A DNA stretch of 49,427 bases from an uncultured Rhodospirillaceae bacterium (GTDB lineage: Bacteria > Pseudomonadota > Alphaproteobacteria > Rhodospirillales > Rhodospirillaceae). A model generated the notes under the pieces. That model had not been told where the DNA came from. It worked only from the letters and a program-made list of their open reading frames with translations, and searched no databases. Positions 8,123 to 17,088 of the stretch are shown here, piece after piece (the stretch's first letter is position 1; each line of letters starts with the position of its first letter). Where the stretch lies: NCBI GenBank assembly GCA_943787205.1, contig CALSLN010000020.1, forward strand, positions 1 to 49,427. Reading direction: 5' to 3'. The position numbers were made by a program, and so were the translations under genes.

Positions 8123-9171
8123 GCGTTGATTCGTTCGAAACTGCGCAGATCGCCCGTCTTACTCACAGCGAGACCAATGCCCCTCAGTGCAGCAGCACCC
8201 GGCACAGCTGGGTCTGCAAATCCAAAATAGGTCATCCAAAGTTCATCGCCACGCACACAGAGTTGCGGATTGGCGACATTATAGTCGTCCCACGCCCCCG
8301 CCTCAGCCGCAACAAACACTGGGCCGTCGAACTGACGCCGCCAGCTTAAACCGTCATCGGAAACGGCAACGGCAATGGTGCGCTGCTGCTTCTTTTCCGG
8401 GCGTCCATCAACCGCCGTATAAATCATCATCCACGGCGCACCTGCCCCACCGGGATCAGGCAAAACATGGCGTGTAATCACACCATTAGAATCGTAGTAG
8501 CGCGGATCATCACTCCAGGTTAGCGGCCCGAGGTAATCCCAATTTTCAAGGTCTTCTGAAGACCAGACGCGGGTGATCCATCCCTTGAAGTCTTTATCTT
8601 TAATGGTGACCTGCAAGATCGTGCGCTCGCCCAGTTGGTAGACGTTGGGAAACGCGCCGTAAATTTCTTCACCGATGCCAACAATGGCGCCCCCAAAGGC
8701 CTTGCCCGGGCGACGTTGCCAATTGATGCCATCATCACTAACCGCGAGACCTGCATGTAAATTGTAGCCAGGATGCCGGTACGTTGGGTTGGCAGAATTT
8801 GGAGTGCCATCGTCACCGGCGTAGTACCACATGTGCCATTGCCCATCGCGCCATTCGATATCACCGGTACCAAGATGAACGCTATCAAACGCGTTAGGGT
8901 CCACGTTCGGTGCCATGACCGCACCGCCTTTGAGCGGGCCGTCGTAACGCTCCCAATTCAAACCATCGTCTGACGTGGTGAGAGCAACAGAACCGGAGCC
9001 TAAAGCAGGGGCCATACCCTCTGGAAAGTCCGTACTGCGGCCATAATACCAGATGCAAAATTTATTAAGGACCGGGTTCCAGCGCATCATCGCGCCACCG
9101 ACTTTATAGTCGTCGCACCGCCCTGCTGCCCCTGTATTAAAGAGAAACCCTGGTTGTCCGTTGCCGCTCAT
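8119..9171 (-). CDS. Glycosidase-like five-bladed beta-propeller protein
   Basis: Protein of 350 residues without signal peptide. It contains repeated blade motifs of the type found in GH32/GH43/GH130-like propellers: SDDGLNWERY, SDDGINWQRR, SSEDLENWDYLG and SDDGLSWRRQF, each followed by strands rich in W and Y (FCIWYYGR, WHMWYYAG, WMMIYTA, LWMTYFG). Such repeats define glycoside hydrolase-like or sialidase-like folds. I cannot assign catalytic acids with confidence, although Asp/Glu residues occur at blade entries (RCDDYKVG, GDIEWRDG). No sugar transporter or other carbohydrate gene is nearby, so the natural substrate may not be a glycan. It is 14 bp downstream of the frameshifted YaiI-family gene and overlaps the HD gene tail to tail. 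Confidence 0.7.
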   Translation of the reverse strand: MSGNGQPGFLFNTGAAGRCDDYKVGGAMMRWNPVLNKFCIWYYGRSTDFPEGMAPALGSGSVALTTSDDGLNWERYDGPLKGGAVMAPNVDPNAFDSVHLGTGDIEWRDGQWHMWYYAGDDGTPNSANPTYRHPGYNLHAGLAVSDDGINWQRRPGKAFGGAIVGIGEEIYGAFPNVYQLGERTILQVTIKDKDFKGWITRVWSSEDLENWDYLGPLTWSDDPRYYDSNGVITRHVLPDPGGAGAPWMMIYTAVDGRPEKKQQRTIAVAVSDDGLSWRRQFDGPVFVAAEAGAWDDYNVANPQLCVRGDELWMTYFGFADPAVPGAAALRGIGLAVSKTGDLRSFERINA

Positions 9172-9185
9172 GGTGCACCCCTAAC

Positions 9186-9645
9186 CTATTGTTGTGAGGC
9201 AACCTTAACCGCCCGCACCATATCTTCCAATGCCGAGAGAAACCGAGAGCGATCAGCCTTCTTAAAGCCAGCGTGGTGGTCTTTGATTTCGCCCGCTTCG
9301 CGCAATTGAGATTTCAGGTCCCGCATCGCCAAAGCCATGCCAATGCTATCAGGCGTAAAGGGCTTCCCCGGTGTGACCGAGCACCGACGCCCCTTTTTCA
9401 ATGCAGCGAGAAGCCAACGGAATATCGCCGGTAATGCAGATATCATGCGCCACAATATGGTCTGCGATCCAATCGTCAGCCACATCCGGCCCATCGGGCA
9501 CCAGAACCTTATTGAGTTTCGGCCCACCTTCAATGCGCAGCCACGCGTTGCTAACAAGATGAACCTGAAGATCATGCCGTTCGGCAACACGAAGGATTTC
9601 ATCCTTCACGGGGCAGGCATCACCATCAATGTAGATTTCAACCAT
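9186..9645 (-). pseudogene. YaiI/YqxD family (DUF188) gene with a frameshift
   Basis: The first part (ATG 9645, MVEIYIDGDACPVKDE) is a clear YaiI/YqxD-family start with the conserved DGDACPVK motif. The frame stops shortly after VLGHTG. The expected continuation (GKPFTPDSIGMALAMRDL ... SRFLSALEDM) is intact in the neighbouring frame down to 9186. Removing one C from the CCCC run at 9366-9369 restores one 150-residue protein of normal length. So this is either a real single-base insertion or a homopolymer sequencing error. The family resembles PIN-like nuclease folds, but its function is poorly known. Confidence 0.8.
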
Positions 9646-9711
9646 GGACAGGTTCGTGCCAGGGTTCAGAGCCTATCGTCAAGGTCCTATCGTTGAGAAC
9701 AGAACGGACAC

Positions 9712-10587
9712 CTAGATAAGCGTGTTGCCTTCCCAGTTCCGCCAATCGGACAGAAATTCAGGCTCCCGTTCTTTTATGGCGGCCAACGTGTCATCGGGCA
9801 TGTCATCGAATCCACTGACCTTTTGACCGAAACCCCGGCCCGGCATCAGGCCATCTCGGTCACCCATTTCCTGCCAAGCCCGCCAGTCGATGTAATCCTG
9901 AATGGCATAGGTCGCCGGGACATTCTGCATGTCAGGGTCAGCCAGATGACTCAGTTTAGCGTGATATTGGATGTAATCGTAAAACACGAGCAGCTTACCG
10001 TTGGGTCCAGGGAACTTGGCCGACAGATCATGATTGAGAACAACATCATCACCGACCACACGGGCTGGCCCGACTTTGTGGTCAATGGGTAGATCTTGTC
10101 CGTTCTGCGACATGCCGTGCGCCGAATGAACCGTGGTGATTGGGCCGGACCTCAGGTGTTCCACGTCGTCCATGGCACCTGTGTAAGGGTTCTTGAGTTT
10201 GTCGATGACCTTGCCGGTTTCAATATCGCAATGGTACGCAACTTCTCGGCGGGTCATGGTGAATGAGCCATCGCCATTGTTGGTGTGCTCAACGATCAAT
10301 GCGCCGCGGGAGGTATGCAGTGGAGTGACATCCTTGCCAACAATGCCGTACCGGTAAATTTCATGCCAAGCCATGACCACTTCGTTGCCGGTGCTGCCAG
10401 CAATACGAATAAAATTGTGGAACAAGCCTTCGTCAGTCGAAAGGCCCAATTCATGACCAGCAGCCTTAGCAGACGAAATGATCCTGCCACTCTGTGATGG
10501 TGACCGCACAGCCATCAGACCCGTGGCAAAGCCGCCTAGGCCAGCAACGCCCATATTGAGTGTGCGGCGCGTTATTGGTGATGTCAT
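9712..10587 (-). CDS. DUF1838 family protein with Tat-type signal
   Basis: Protein of 291 residues, probably exported folded. The N-terminus (TRRTLNMGVAGLGGFATG) has a twin-arginine motif followed by a hydrophobic stretch, with the mature part beginning around residue 35. The body has segments typical of DUF1838: FTMTRREVAYHCDIETGKV, then KNPYTG, then a run of short beta strands, and a Trp-rich C-terminus (YIDWRAWQEMGD). The activity of this family is not established; members often sit next to catabolic oxidoreductases. It lies 22 bp downstream of the SMP-30-like genes and is codirectional, so exported or periplasmic processing of the same compound is possible. There is no visible metal-binding signature. 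Confidence 0.65.
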   Translation of the reverse strand: MTSPITRRTLNMGVAGLGGFATGLMAVRSPSQSGRIISSAKAAGHELGLSTDEGLFHNFIRIAGSTGNEVVMAWHEIYRYGIVGKDVTPLHTSRGALIVEHTNNGDGSFTMTRREVAYHCDIETGKVIDKLKNPYTGAMDDVEHLRSGPITTVHSAHGMSQNGQDLPIDHKVGPARVVGDDVVLNHDLSAKFPGPNGKLLVFYDYIQYHAKLSHLADPDMQNVPATYAIQDYIDWRAWQEMGDRDGLMPGRGFGQKVSGFDDMPDDTLAAIKEREPEFLSDWRNWEGNTLI

Positions 10588-10609
10588 GAAGCGTCCTTAC
10601 TTATCTTGT

Positions 10610-11569
10610 TTACCAAGGAAATTCAGCGACGCCAGCCAGTGAGCGTTCCGCGTCGATCTTCATCTCGGCAACGACCTCGCCACTTTCTTTGCTCATCTTC
10701 AGCAGAATGCCATTGAAGAAAGATGAGACCAGCATGTGCTTTTGATCAGCGCTTTCCTTAATCGTGGCCCAACCACGGCCTTCTAGAGGATACGTCCGCG
10801 CCACATTGCCGTCTTCATCGATGACTTCAATCTTTGGGCCTCGGGTCACGAGCAGCATGCCATCCGCACAATAATTGAGGCAAAACACATATTCCGGTTG
10901 GTCTTCGGGCAACTGCACCAGATCATCCATCTGCTTATTATTTACGATGTCATAGCGCATAATCCGCTTTGAGGTTTCCGTGGTGTAGGTGATGTATTTT
11001 TCACTGGGGTGCAGAGTGCAACTGGTAACCCCGAGATACCCTGCGAAACTAGTAGACGTCTCCGTCTCATAGGTTTCGAGCAACGTCCCATCGGGCGAGA
11101 ACTTGTAAACATTGCCGTCTCCGATTTTATCCCCTTGATCGGGCAACGTGCTTTGCATTTGGCGATACTTTTCCGGCACATCGGCCATAGTGCCGGTAAT
11201 GTGCTCGTACATGTAAAGGTTGCCTGCCTTATCAAAGAAGCCGCTGGACCAAGGCCGTTTTGGAAAGTCTGGATTGGACAACCGTTTCCCATCAGGCCCA
11301 ACCTGAAGAATCGCATGCTCACTGGTATCGAAGGCCCACAGCACGTTGTCAGGGCCGAACATCAGCCCCTTAACAAGGTGTGTGGTATCCGGCGTGTGCA
11401 GCACAGCTTTTTGCGTACCATCCGCACCGAACTGAAAAATACGGCCATCTCCGGCATGATCATCATCCGGGTTGTTGAGCAGAGTCGCCCCAAGTAAGAA
11501 ATCACCAGCCGCGAAAGGCTGCAGAGACTCTGATCCGACATCGGGATTATTCACGAGATCGTTTGGCAT
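10610..11569 (-). CDS. SMP-30/NHL-like beta-propeller protein (copy 1)
   Basis: Soluble propeller protein of 319 residues without signal peptide. Repeated strand motifs such as DGRIFQFGADGTQ, GLMFGPDNVLWAFD, GNVYKFSPDGTLLETYE and ITYTTETSKRIMRYDI are those of six-bladed SMP-30/gluconolactonase/NHL-type propellers. These act as metal-dependent lactonases or esterases, or as non-enzymatic scaffolds. It is a paralogue of the next gene at 11639, with shared blocks such as LLNN.DDDHAGDGRIFQ, THLV.GL.FGPD..LWAFD and SLAGVA at the end. The substrate is unknown. A lactonase step would fit the oxidoreductases in this region, but that is inference. Confidence 0.65.
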   Translation of the reverse strand: MPNDLVNNPDVGSESLQPFAAGDFLLGATLLNNPDDDHAGDGRIFQFGADGTQKAVLHTPDTTHLVKGLMFGPDNVLWAFDTSEHAILQVGPDGKRLSNPDFPKRPWSSGFFDKAGNLYMYEHITGTMADVPEKYRQMQSTLPDQGDKIGDGNVYKFSPDGTLLETYETETSTSFAGYLGVTSCTLHPSEKYITYTTETSKRIMRYDIVNNKQMDDLVQLPEDQPEYVFCLNYCADGMLLVTRGPKIEVIDEDGNVARTYPLEGRGWATIKESADQKHMLVSSFFNGILLKMSKESGEVVAEMKIDAERSLAGVAEFPW

Positions 11570-11638
11570 AGCATCCTCAAAATTTGATTTTGGTAGCCCC
11601 TAGCGGACCACGTCATGCCTGGGTGAGCAAGGCGTCCG

Positions 11639-12562
11639 TTACCCTGCGTATTGAGCGACACCGGCTAGCGAACGAGGCACACCAAGATTCTGGCTAGCGA
11701 CCTTCTCGCCCGTCTCCGTATTGAATTTTGCGATTTCCCCGGAGAAAAAATTACCCGAGTAGGCGTGGACATTATCGAGAGCCCCACAGATGACCGCCCA
11801 GCCGAATCCTTCTTGCGGGACTTCTTTCTCAATCGCACCCGTTTCTGGATTTAAAAATTCGATGTGACCGCCACGTGTGAGCATCAGCCGACCGTCGGGC
11901 ATAGTCGCCAGAAAGAATACAAACCCTTCACGACCTTCTGGGTATGTCGCCAGCGGTGACAACTGCTTGTCATCCATCACATCGTAGCGACGCACTTCAT
12001 TGGACGTCTCGGTCATATAGAGAAGCGTGCGATCGTCAGGCAGGAGCAAGGCGCAAGTGACGCCGAGAAACCCGGCCATCCCGCCATGGCTTTCCGGTGC
12101 GTATTCCGCGACTAGCTTACGGCTGGAATCGTATCTATAAATTTTACCTTCGCCGATAGCGCCAGCATCATTGATCGGCTTGGCGTGCGTTCCAGGAAGG
12201 TTTTGGTCACTATCCAGATGCTCCCCAAACAGGAGTGATCCATCTTTCATGAAATTGACGTTGGAGAAAGACCGAGGGGCGAGACCTTCAACTAAGGTTT
12301 CAGCGCAGGTTTTCGGGTCAATATTCAAAACAGCGTGAATATGCTGGTCGAAGGCCCATAGGGTACCATCCGGACCAAACTTCAAGCCATTGACGAGATG
12401 AGTGGTGTTCTTGATCCACAACACACCCTTCTCATTCAAATCTGCGTCGTACTGAAAAATTCTTCCGTCACCCGCATGATCGTCGTCGTCATTGTTCAGG
12501 AGTGTGCAGGCGACCAGAACGTCACCCTTCTCAAAGGGTTGGATTGTGTTTTCGTGAGCCAT
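11639..12562 (-). CDS. SMP-30/NHL-like beta-propeller protein (copy 2)
   Basis: Propeller protein of 307 residues and tandem paralogue of the gene at 10610-11569. Shared features include the start (QPFEKGDVLVACTLLNN), DDDHAGDGRIFQYDAD, THLVNGLKFGPDGTLWAFD, a GFLGVT block and the ending SLAGVAQYAG. Similarity is moderate, so the duplication is old and the two copies may have divided function. It has no signal peptide. A TGAGGACGCC box precedes ATG 12562. The 69 bp between the copies holds no gene. Likely cytoplasmic; lactonase or esterase activity is possible by family, unproven here. Confidence 0.65.
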   Translation of the reverse strand: MAHENTIQPFEKGDVLVACTLLNNDDDDHAGDGRIFQYDADLNEKGVLWIKNTTHLVNGLKFGPDGTLWAFDQHIHAVLNIDPKTCAETLVEGLAPRSFSNVNFMKDGSLLFGEHLDSDQNLPGTHAKPINDAGAIGEGKIYRYDSSRKLVAEYAPESHGGMAGFLGVTCALLLPDDRTLLYMTETSNEVRRYDVMDDKQLSPLATYPEGREGFVFFLATMPDGRLMLTRGGHIEFLNPETGAIEKEVPQEGFGWAVICGALDNVHAYSGNFFSGEIAKFNTETGEKVASQNLGVPRSLAGVAQYAG

Positions 12563-12672
12563 GGCGTCCTCAGATTTTTATGAAAAGCTTTATCGGCACA
12601 ACAGAGCATTCGAGGCCCGTCCAAGCACCCCAGCGGAACAGCTGTGACCGATAGTTGGTTAGAACAGGGCTT

Positions 12673-13695
12673 TTAGTCGAATAGCTCTGGAGTCTTGAGC
12701 CGCGGGTCCTCGTTTTTGTCCATATCCCAGGGTAACTCCGCCAAGGGCCGCGGCGTATACGAGTGCTCAAGACGGGCAACGTGGTCATCCGACAGAATAA
12801 GGTCAGCGGCGGCGGCCGCATCTTCGATATGCCGTGGCTTGGTGGCACCGATAATCGGGTTTGCGCCTTTGGCCATAAGCCAAGCTAATCCAACCCGAGC
12901 CGGAGAGACACCAAGCTCGGCAGCAACAGCCGCAACATCGTCAAGCACCGGGTCATCAGGAGCCCCGTAGAGCAAGTTTTGAATCCCCGCGTCATCATCG
13001 CTACGCGTGGTTTGAGCGATTGCGCTGCCAGCGCGTGCGATACGACCACGCGCAAGGGGACTCCAGGGAATAAGACCCAAGCCTTGATCCTGACAAAACG
13101 GAATAAGGTCTCGTTCATCTTCACGATGCAGTAAATTGTAATGGTTTTGCATCGTGGCGAAGCCGTCCCAGCCTTGCTGACGCGCAACCAACTGCGCCTT
13201 GGCCAGGTGCCAACACCGCATATTCGACGCCCCGACATACCGAGCCTTACCGGATTGCACAACCTCTCTCAGAGCATCCATCGTTTCTTCAATGGGGGTG
13301 AGATCATCCCACCGATGAACCTGATAGAGATCGATATAATCTGTTCCAAGCCGTTCAAGAGAACCGTCGATAGAGCTGAGAATATTTTTCCGTGTTAGTC
13401 CCATTTGCGTTTGTGTCTCGCGCGACGGGTAAAACATCTTCGTCGAAATCACGACGTCATCGCGCTTGGCATTGGCCCCGATAAATCGACCAACAACCTC
13501 TTCACTGGCACCAGAGGAATAAACGTTTGCCGTATCAAAAAAATTGATCCCGGCGTCTAAAGCCACCTTCAACAGCGGCCGAGACTCGTCTTCATCCAGA
13601 ACCCAGTCGCGCCACAAGGGCGTGCCAAAACTCATGCATCCTAAGACCACGCGAGAGACGGACAGATCTGTGCGACCGAGCTGGACGTACTTCAT
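12673..13695 (-). CDS. Aldo/keto reductase
   Basis: NADPH-dependent aldo/keto reductase of 340 residues. The complete catalytic tetrad is visible: Asp54 and Tyr59 in FFDTANVYSSG, Lys86 in ISTKMFY, and His127 in YQVHRWD. The N-terminal MKYVQLGRTDLSVSRVVLGCMSFG and the NPIIGATKPRHIEDA cofactor segment are typical of the YajO/AKR-type family of the same length. It reduces aldehydes or ketones in the cytoplasm; the substrate is not deducible. It begins 9 bp after the serine hydrolase gene ending at 13705, which points to a shared transcript. Confidence 0.92.
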   Translation of the reverse strand: MKYVQLGRTDLSVSRVVLGCMSFGTPLWRDWVLDEDESRPLLKVALDAGINFFDTANVYSSGASEEVVGRFIGANAKRDDVVISTKMFYPSRETQTQMGLTRKNILSSIDGSLERLGTDYIDLYQVHRWDDLTPIEETMDALREVVQSGKARYVGASNMRCWHLAKAQLVARQQGWDGFATMQNHYNLLHREDERDLIPFCQDQGLGLIPWSPLARGRIARAGSAIAQTTRSDDDAGIQNLLYGAPDDPVLDDVAAVAAELGVSPARVGLAWLMAKGANPIIGATKPRHIEDAAAAADLILSDDHVARLEHSYTPRPLAELPWDMDKNEDPRLKTPELFD

Positions 13696-13704
13696 AAGCT
13701 GACT

Positions 13705-14913
13705 CTACTCAGCACGCGCGGCGACGGCGGCCTTAGCCTGAATACCGCGCACGATGATGTTGGGAATTTTCGGAACATCGAAATCGGCTTTTATGGGGTT
13801 CCGACCCAAGGCTGGTCCGATCCGCAGGACGACAAGGTCCATGGATGGCGAAACCCAAACATGCTGCTGGCCACGACCCCACGTGAGGAACGTATCGCGG
13901 GCAAGGTAGGGCTCCGAAGCAATCGGAGCCGAAGCGCCAAAGCCGGTAGGAAATGATGGGTGGTCATAGCCAAGCCAGGTCTGATAGCCGTAATGGGCTG
14001 CTGAGGGTGAACGGGTTGTCATTTCGTCGATCCAGGCTTCCGACACAATACGGTTGCCGTTCACCTCCCCCTTACCAGCAAGCATCATGCCAAAGCGCGC
14101 CCAATCCATCGCTGGTGTTGCGAGACAGCAGGACGTATGCGCCGAACCGCCTTCATGATCAGTCCAGACCTGCGCCCGATCACCACCCATGGGACGCCAT
14201 AGCTTTTCTTCCAGGTAGTCGGCATAGCGCTTCCCGGAAACACGCTCAATCACCAACCCAAGTAATTCGGAGTTCAAATTATTGTATTGATACTTCGTAC
14301 CCTGCTCCCAATCGGCCAGCGGCATATCCAATAGAAACTCTGTCGTGTGGCCGGAATAAAGCCATTTCATTTCATCGTTGAAGGGATTGAAAGCGAAACC
14401 ATAGGGTTCGAGACCAGAAGACATCTGTAGAAGATTCTTAAGCGTGACATCACCACGCGGGTCATTGCGCCATTCTTCGATGTACTTGCCCACTGGATCA
14501 TCAACAGCCTCAATGAGGCCGTCTTCAATGGCAGTCCCGACGAATAACCCCATCAGAGTTTTATGCATGGATTGAGATTCCGTCAGATCATTGGCATTGC
14601 GACCAGCCGCATACCATTCCAATTGAATCTCACCCTTATGAACCACAATCACTGCATAAGAATCGAATTCCTTTGCATACGTTACGGCTTCATCCAATGC
14701 GGCTTGAGTCACAGTCCGGGTTTCAACGGCCGCGACAGGAATGACATAACTGCCATCACCTTGAACGAGATCAAACGGCTTGAGTCCTTCTTCAGGGGAC
14801 GGATCAAAAAGCATGACATAACGGCGCCAGAACCATGGGTCCTGCCAGTAGATGACGTTTGTCACCACCGCCAGGCCGAGCACAATCCAGATAAATGATT
14901 TTAGCACTTTCAT
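13705..14913 (-). CDS. Membrane-anchored serine hydrolase (class C beta-lactamase family)
   Basis: Protein of 402 residues in the beta-lactamase/esterase (NylB-like) family. ATG 14913 is chosen because an AGGAG box lies 7 bases upstream and it opens directly into an N-terminal membrane anchor (SFIWIVLGLAVVTNVIYW, residues 6-23). The SxxK motif is SMHK at 115-118 and the second motif is the Tyr-Asn-Asn segment in KYQYNNLNSELLG. The catalytic domain should face the periplasm. Such enzymes hydrolyse esters, amides or small peptides rather than antibiotics in most environmental species. It resembles the hydrolase at 15822, which shares ESQ/DSQ-SMHK, with a maleate-isomerase-like gene between them. 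Confidence 0.82.
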   Translation of the reverse strand: MKVLKSFIWIVLGLAVVTNVIYWQDPWFWRRYVMLFDPSPEEGLKPFDLVQGDGSYVIPVAAVETRTVTQAALDEAVTYAKEFDSYAVIVVHKGEIQLEWYAAGRNANDLTESQSMHKTLMGLFVGTAIEDGLIEAVDDPVGKYIEEWRNDPRGDVTLKNLLQMSSGLEPYGFAFNPFNDEMKWLYSGHTTEFLLDMPLADWEQGTKYQYNNLNSELLGLVIERVSGKRYADYLEEKLWRPMGGDRAQVWTDHEGGSAHTSCCLATPAMDWARFGMMLAGKGEVNGNRIVSEAWIDEMTTRSPSAAHYGYQTWLGYDHPSFPTGFGASAPIASEPYLARDTFLTWGRGQQHVWVSPSMDLVVLRIGPALGRNPIKADFDVPKIPNIIVRGIQAKAAVAARAE

Positions 14914-15055
14914 CTGGCAACTCCTGACAGCTTGATACTGAGACTCTGTTCGCTCTTTTACAGGGTGGCACACATCAGATCAGATCGCGTAACAGCATCG
15001 GCCATAGCTTGGTCAGACACGGCAATCGGTAGCGCGGACACCTAACACTGCTAGC

Positions 15056-15829
15056 CTAAAGCTCAGCAATTCGGTTTTGCCACCCATTCAGTAACGGGTG
15101 ACGCGGGGCATCTCCTGAATCGCCATCATCCGACAAATTGAGAACCAACCGCATGGCCCAGGTCAAACACAGATTTGACGAAACCACAGGCTTACCAGTG
15201 CTTTCCATCAGCGCAACGATCGCGGCCATACTGGGCATACCAGTGCCGGTCAGCAGGATGGCATCAGCATTACTAAAATCAACGTCGCCTAACGTGGCAA
15301 GTGCATCTGCCGCACTGAGTTCATAAATCGCTCGAGTGTCCTCGGATGCTATCGCGATGCGGGTGGTGTTAACCACGTCAAACCCACGACCGATCCAATA
15401 ATCTCGGCTCATGGCGACCGACCATTCTGGATACGGCGCACCGATCGCTAGCTTTTCCACGTTCAACGCGCGCAACGCGTGCTCTATAGAAAGACCAGCC
15501 GAAATGACTGGATAACCTTTCACATCGGACAAACGATTCAGTTCATCGTCTTCCTCTTCCCGACCCACTAAATACGTGGACGCCGTGCAGGCAAATCCAC
15601 ACACATCGAGCTTAAGGGTGTCATAGGTCGCGAGTGTACTCTCAAGGCCGGTGAAGTATTCTCGATAGCGTTCTTTTGGCTCGGCGCATTGACTGGTTAG
15701 ACGGGAGGCCAGAACAGTTGTACTCGCCGGCAAGAACGCACCCACTTCTGGCTCCACCGTTGGATTGGCCTGCGGCACAGCAATGCCAACGCGACCGCGC
15801 GCGCCATAGTCCCGTGAATGATCAACCAT
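15056..15829 (-). CDS. Maleate cis-trans isomerase-like / Asp-Glu racemase superfamily enzyme
   Basis: Enzyme of 257 residues related to maleate isomerase and arylmalonate decarboxylase. The two catalytic cysteines of the superfamily are both present: Cys81 in GFACTAST and Cys221 in SSNLCLTWAM. Arylmalonate decarboxylase has only one, so racemase or maleate-isomerase chemistry is favoured. The N-terminal GRVGIAVPQANPTVEPE matches the maleate isomerase start. I prefer ATG 15829, giving 8 bp overlap with the upstream hydrolase gene; ATGs at 15853 and 15868 are further back. The true substrate is uncertain; it could be a maleyl or substituted malonate intermediate. Confidence 0.72.
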   Translation of the reverse strand: MVDHSRDYGARGRVGIAVPQANPTVEPEVGAFLPASTTVLASRLTSQCAEPKERYREYFTGLESTLATYDTLKLDVCGFACTASTYLVGREEEDDELNRLSDVKGYPVISAGLSIEHALRALNVEKLAIGAPYPEWSVAMSRDYWIGRGFDVVNTTRIAIASEDTRAIYELSAADALATLGDVDFSNADAILLTGTGMPSMAAIVALMESTGKPVVSSNLCLTWAMRLVLNLSDDGDSGDAPRHPLLNGWQNRIAEL

Positions 15830-17066
15830 CTTGTTCGTCCGTAGAGTCTGCATTCTGTCGGATGCCACCCAATAATATGTTCATGATCTTCGCATCGTCC
15901 CAGGAGAAATCGATCCGCCCCGCGCGATACGCAACCAAGCCTGCGGAGGGCACAACGTACAAGCGCTGCCCCCCACGCCCCTCTACAAACATAACGTCAT
16001 CGGCAAGAAATTCAGCGGATACAGGAGAACGCCGATCCTGTGGCTCACTCACCAATCGGGACCCGGTGTAAGGCGAACCAAGCCAAACATGAAAGCCGAA
16101 GTTTGGATTAAGGTCTGATCCAGACATCAGCCGGGTGACCCAGTCCTCAGAGATCACCTGCTCGCCATCCACACGACCACCCTTGGACAGCATCAATCCG
16201 AGGCGCATCCAGTCCATCGGACGGGTTTGCACGCAACAAAAAATTCGTGCCGCGCCGCCTTCGCGATCTAGCCGCACCTGGGCAAAACCAGCGCCGATAG
16301 GATCCCATAAATATTCGCGCACGAAGTCTGCATAACTCAACCCGGTCGCCCCAGTAAGCACGGCATGGAGGGCTTGACTGTTCATATGGTTAAAATCGAA
16401 TGCCGTGCCCGGTTCAAAAGCCAATGGTAACGCCCGAACCGGTCCATCCAGATCCTCGCCAAAGAACAGACGCTGGCCCGGAGCAAAAGCAGATGTCCCA
16501 TACTCTACTTGGGTCAAACCACTGGTCATTTTTAACAAATGCCCCACGGTGATGTCGCGGCGGCCATCGCTGCCCCATTCAGGAATATAGGTTGAGACAG
16601 GCGTATCGAGAGACGGGATAAAGCCTTGATCCAGGGCCACCGTCGTGACGACACCCAGCAGGCCCTTATGCATGGACTGTGAATCAATGACGGTCTCGCG
16701 GTCTTGGCCTTCACCATAATGCTCGAGCTGAAGCACGCCGTTGCGGGCCACCAAAAACGCTAAGCTATCGAACTCTTCAGCGTAGGCTTGCGCTTCAGCC
16801 AATGCGTCTTCTTCAATCGTTAGATCAGGTTGATCTGCAACAGGAAGCGGAGGACTGGGCCCGTCTTTGATGACATCGACCGGCTGGTACCATTGCCAAT
16901 TCAGCAAAACCGTGTCGCCAGGCGGCTGGGAAAACCAGCGAATCCAAAACACGCGATCATTGATAGCCCAGGCCATAGCCAGGACAACGATGAGGCCAAT
17001 CACTCCTGTGGTAAGCCGTCCCATATTTGTAATTTTGTGTATTACCCCTTCGTAGATCTGCAACAT
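15822..17066 (-). CDS. Membrane-anchored serine hydrolase paralogue lacking the usual Tyr
   Basis: Protein of 414 residues in the same family as the hydrolase at 13705. An N-terminal membrane helix lies at about residues 21-35 (GVIGLIVVLAMAWAI). The SxxK motif is SMHK at 131-134. At the place of the second motif it reads Phe-Asn-His (AFDFNHMNSQAL) instead of Tyr-x-Asn, so the usual general-base Tyr is missing and activity may be altered. The start is not certain: ATG 17066 or ATG 17024, neither with a strong ribosome-binding site. It begins 22 bp after gdhA and overlaps the isomerase-like gene by 8 bp. Confidence 0.78.
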   Translation of the reverse strand: MLQIYEGVIHKITNMGRLTTGVIGLIVVLAMAWAINDRVFWIRWFSQPPGDTVLLNWQWYQPVDVIKDGPSPPLPVADQPDLTIEEDALAEAQAYAEEFDSLAFLVARNGVLQLEHYGEGQDRETVIDSQSMHKGLLGVVTTVALDQGFIPSLDTPVSTYIPEWGSDGRRDITVGHLLKMTSGLTQVEYGTSAFAPGQRLFFGEDLDGPVRALPLAFEPGTAFDFNHMNSQALHAVLTGATGLSYADFVREYLWDPIGAGFAQVRLDREGGAARIFCCVQTRPMDWMRLGLMLSKGGRVDGEQVISEDWVTRLMSGSDLNPNFGFHVWLGSPYTGSRLVSEPQDRRSPVSAEFLADDVMFVEGRGGQRLYVVPSAGLVAYRAGRIDFSWDDAKIMNILLGGIRQNADSTDEQDG

Positions 17067-17088
17067 AGATTACCGCATCCAGAGCGCT

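Noticed and set aside
9186..9645. Programmed frameshift or recoding in the YaiI-family gene
   Set aside because: A single extra base in a homopolymer explains it, and the family is encoded in one frame elsewhere.
13705..17066. Antibiotic-resistance beta-lactamases
   Set aside because: Both are membrane-anchored, NylB-like esterase-family proteins with non-standard motifs and no resistance context.
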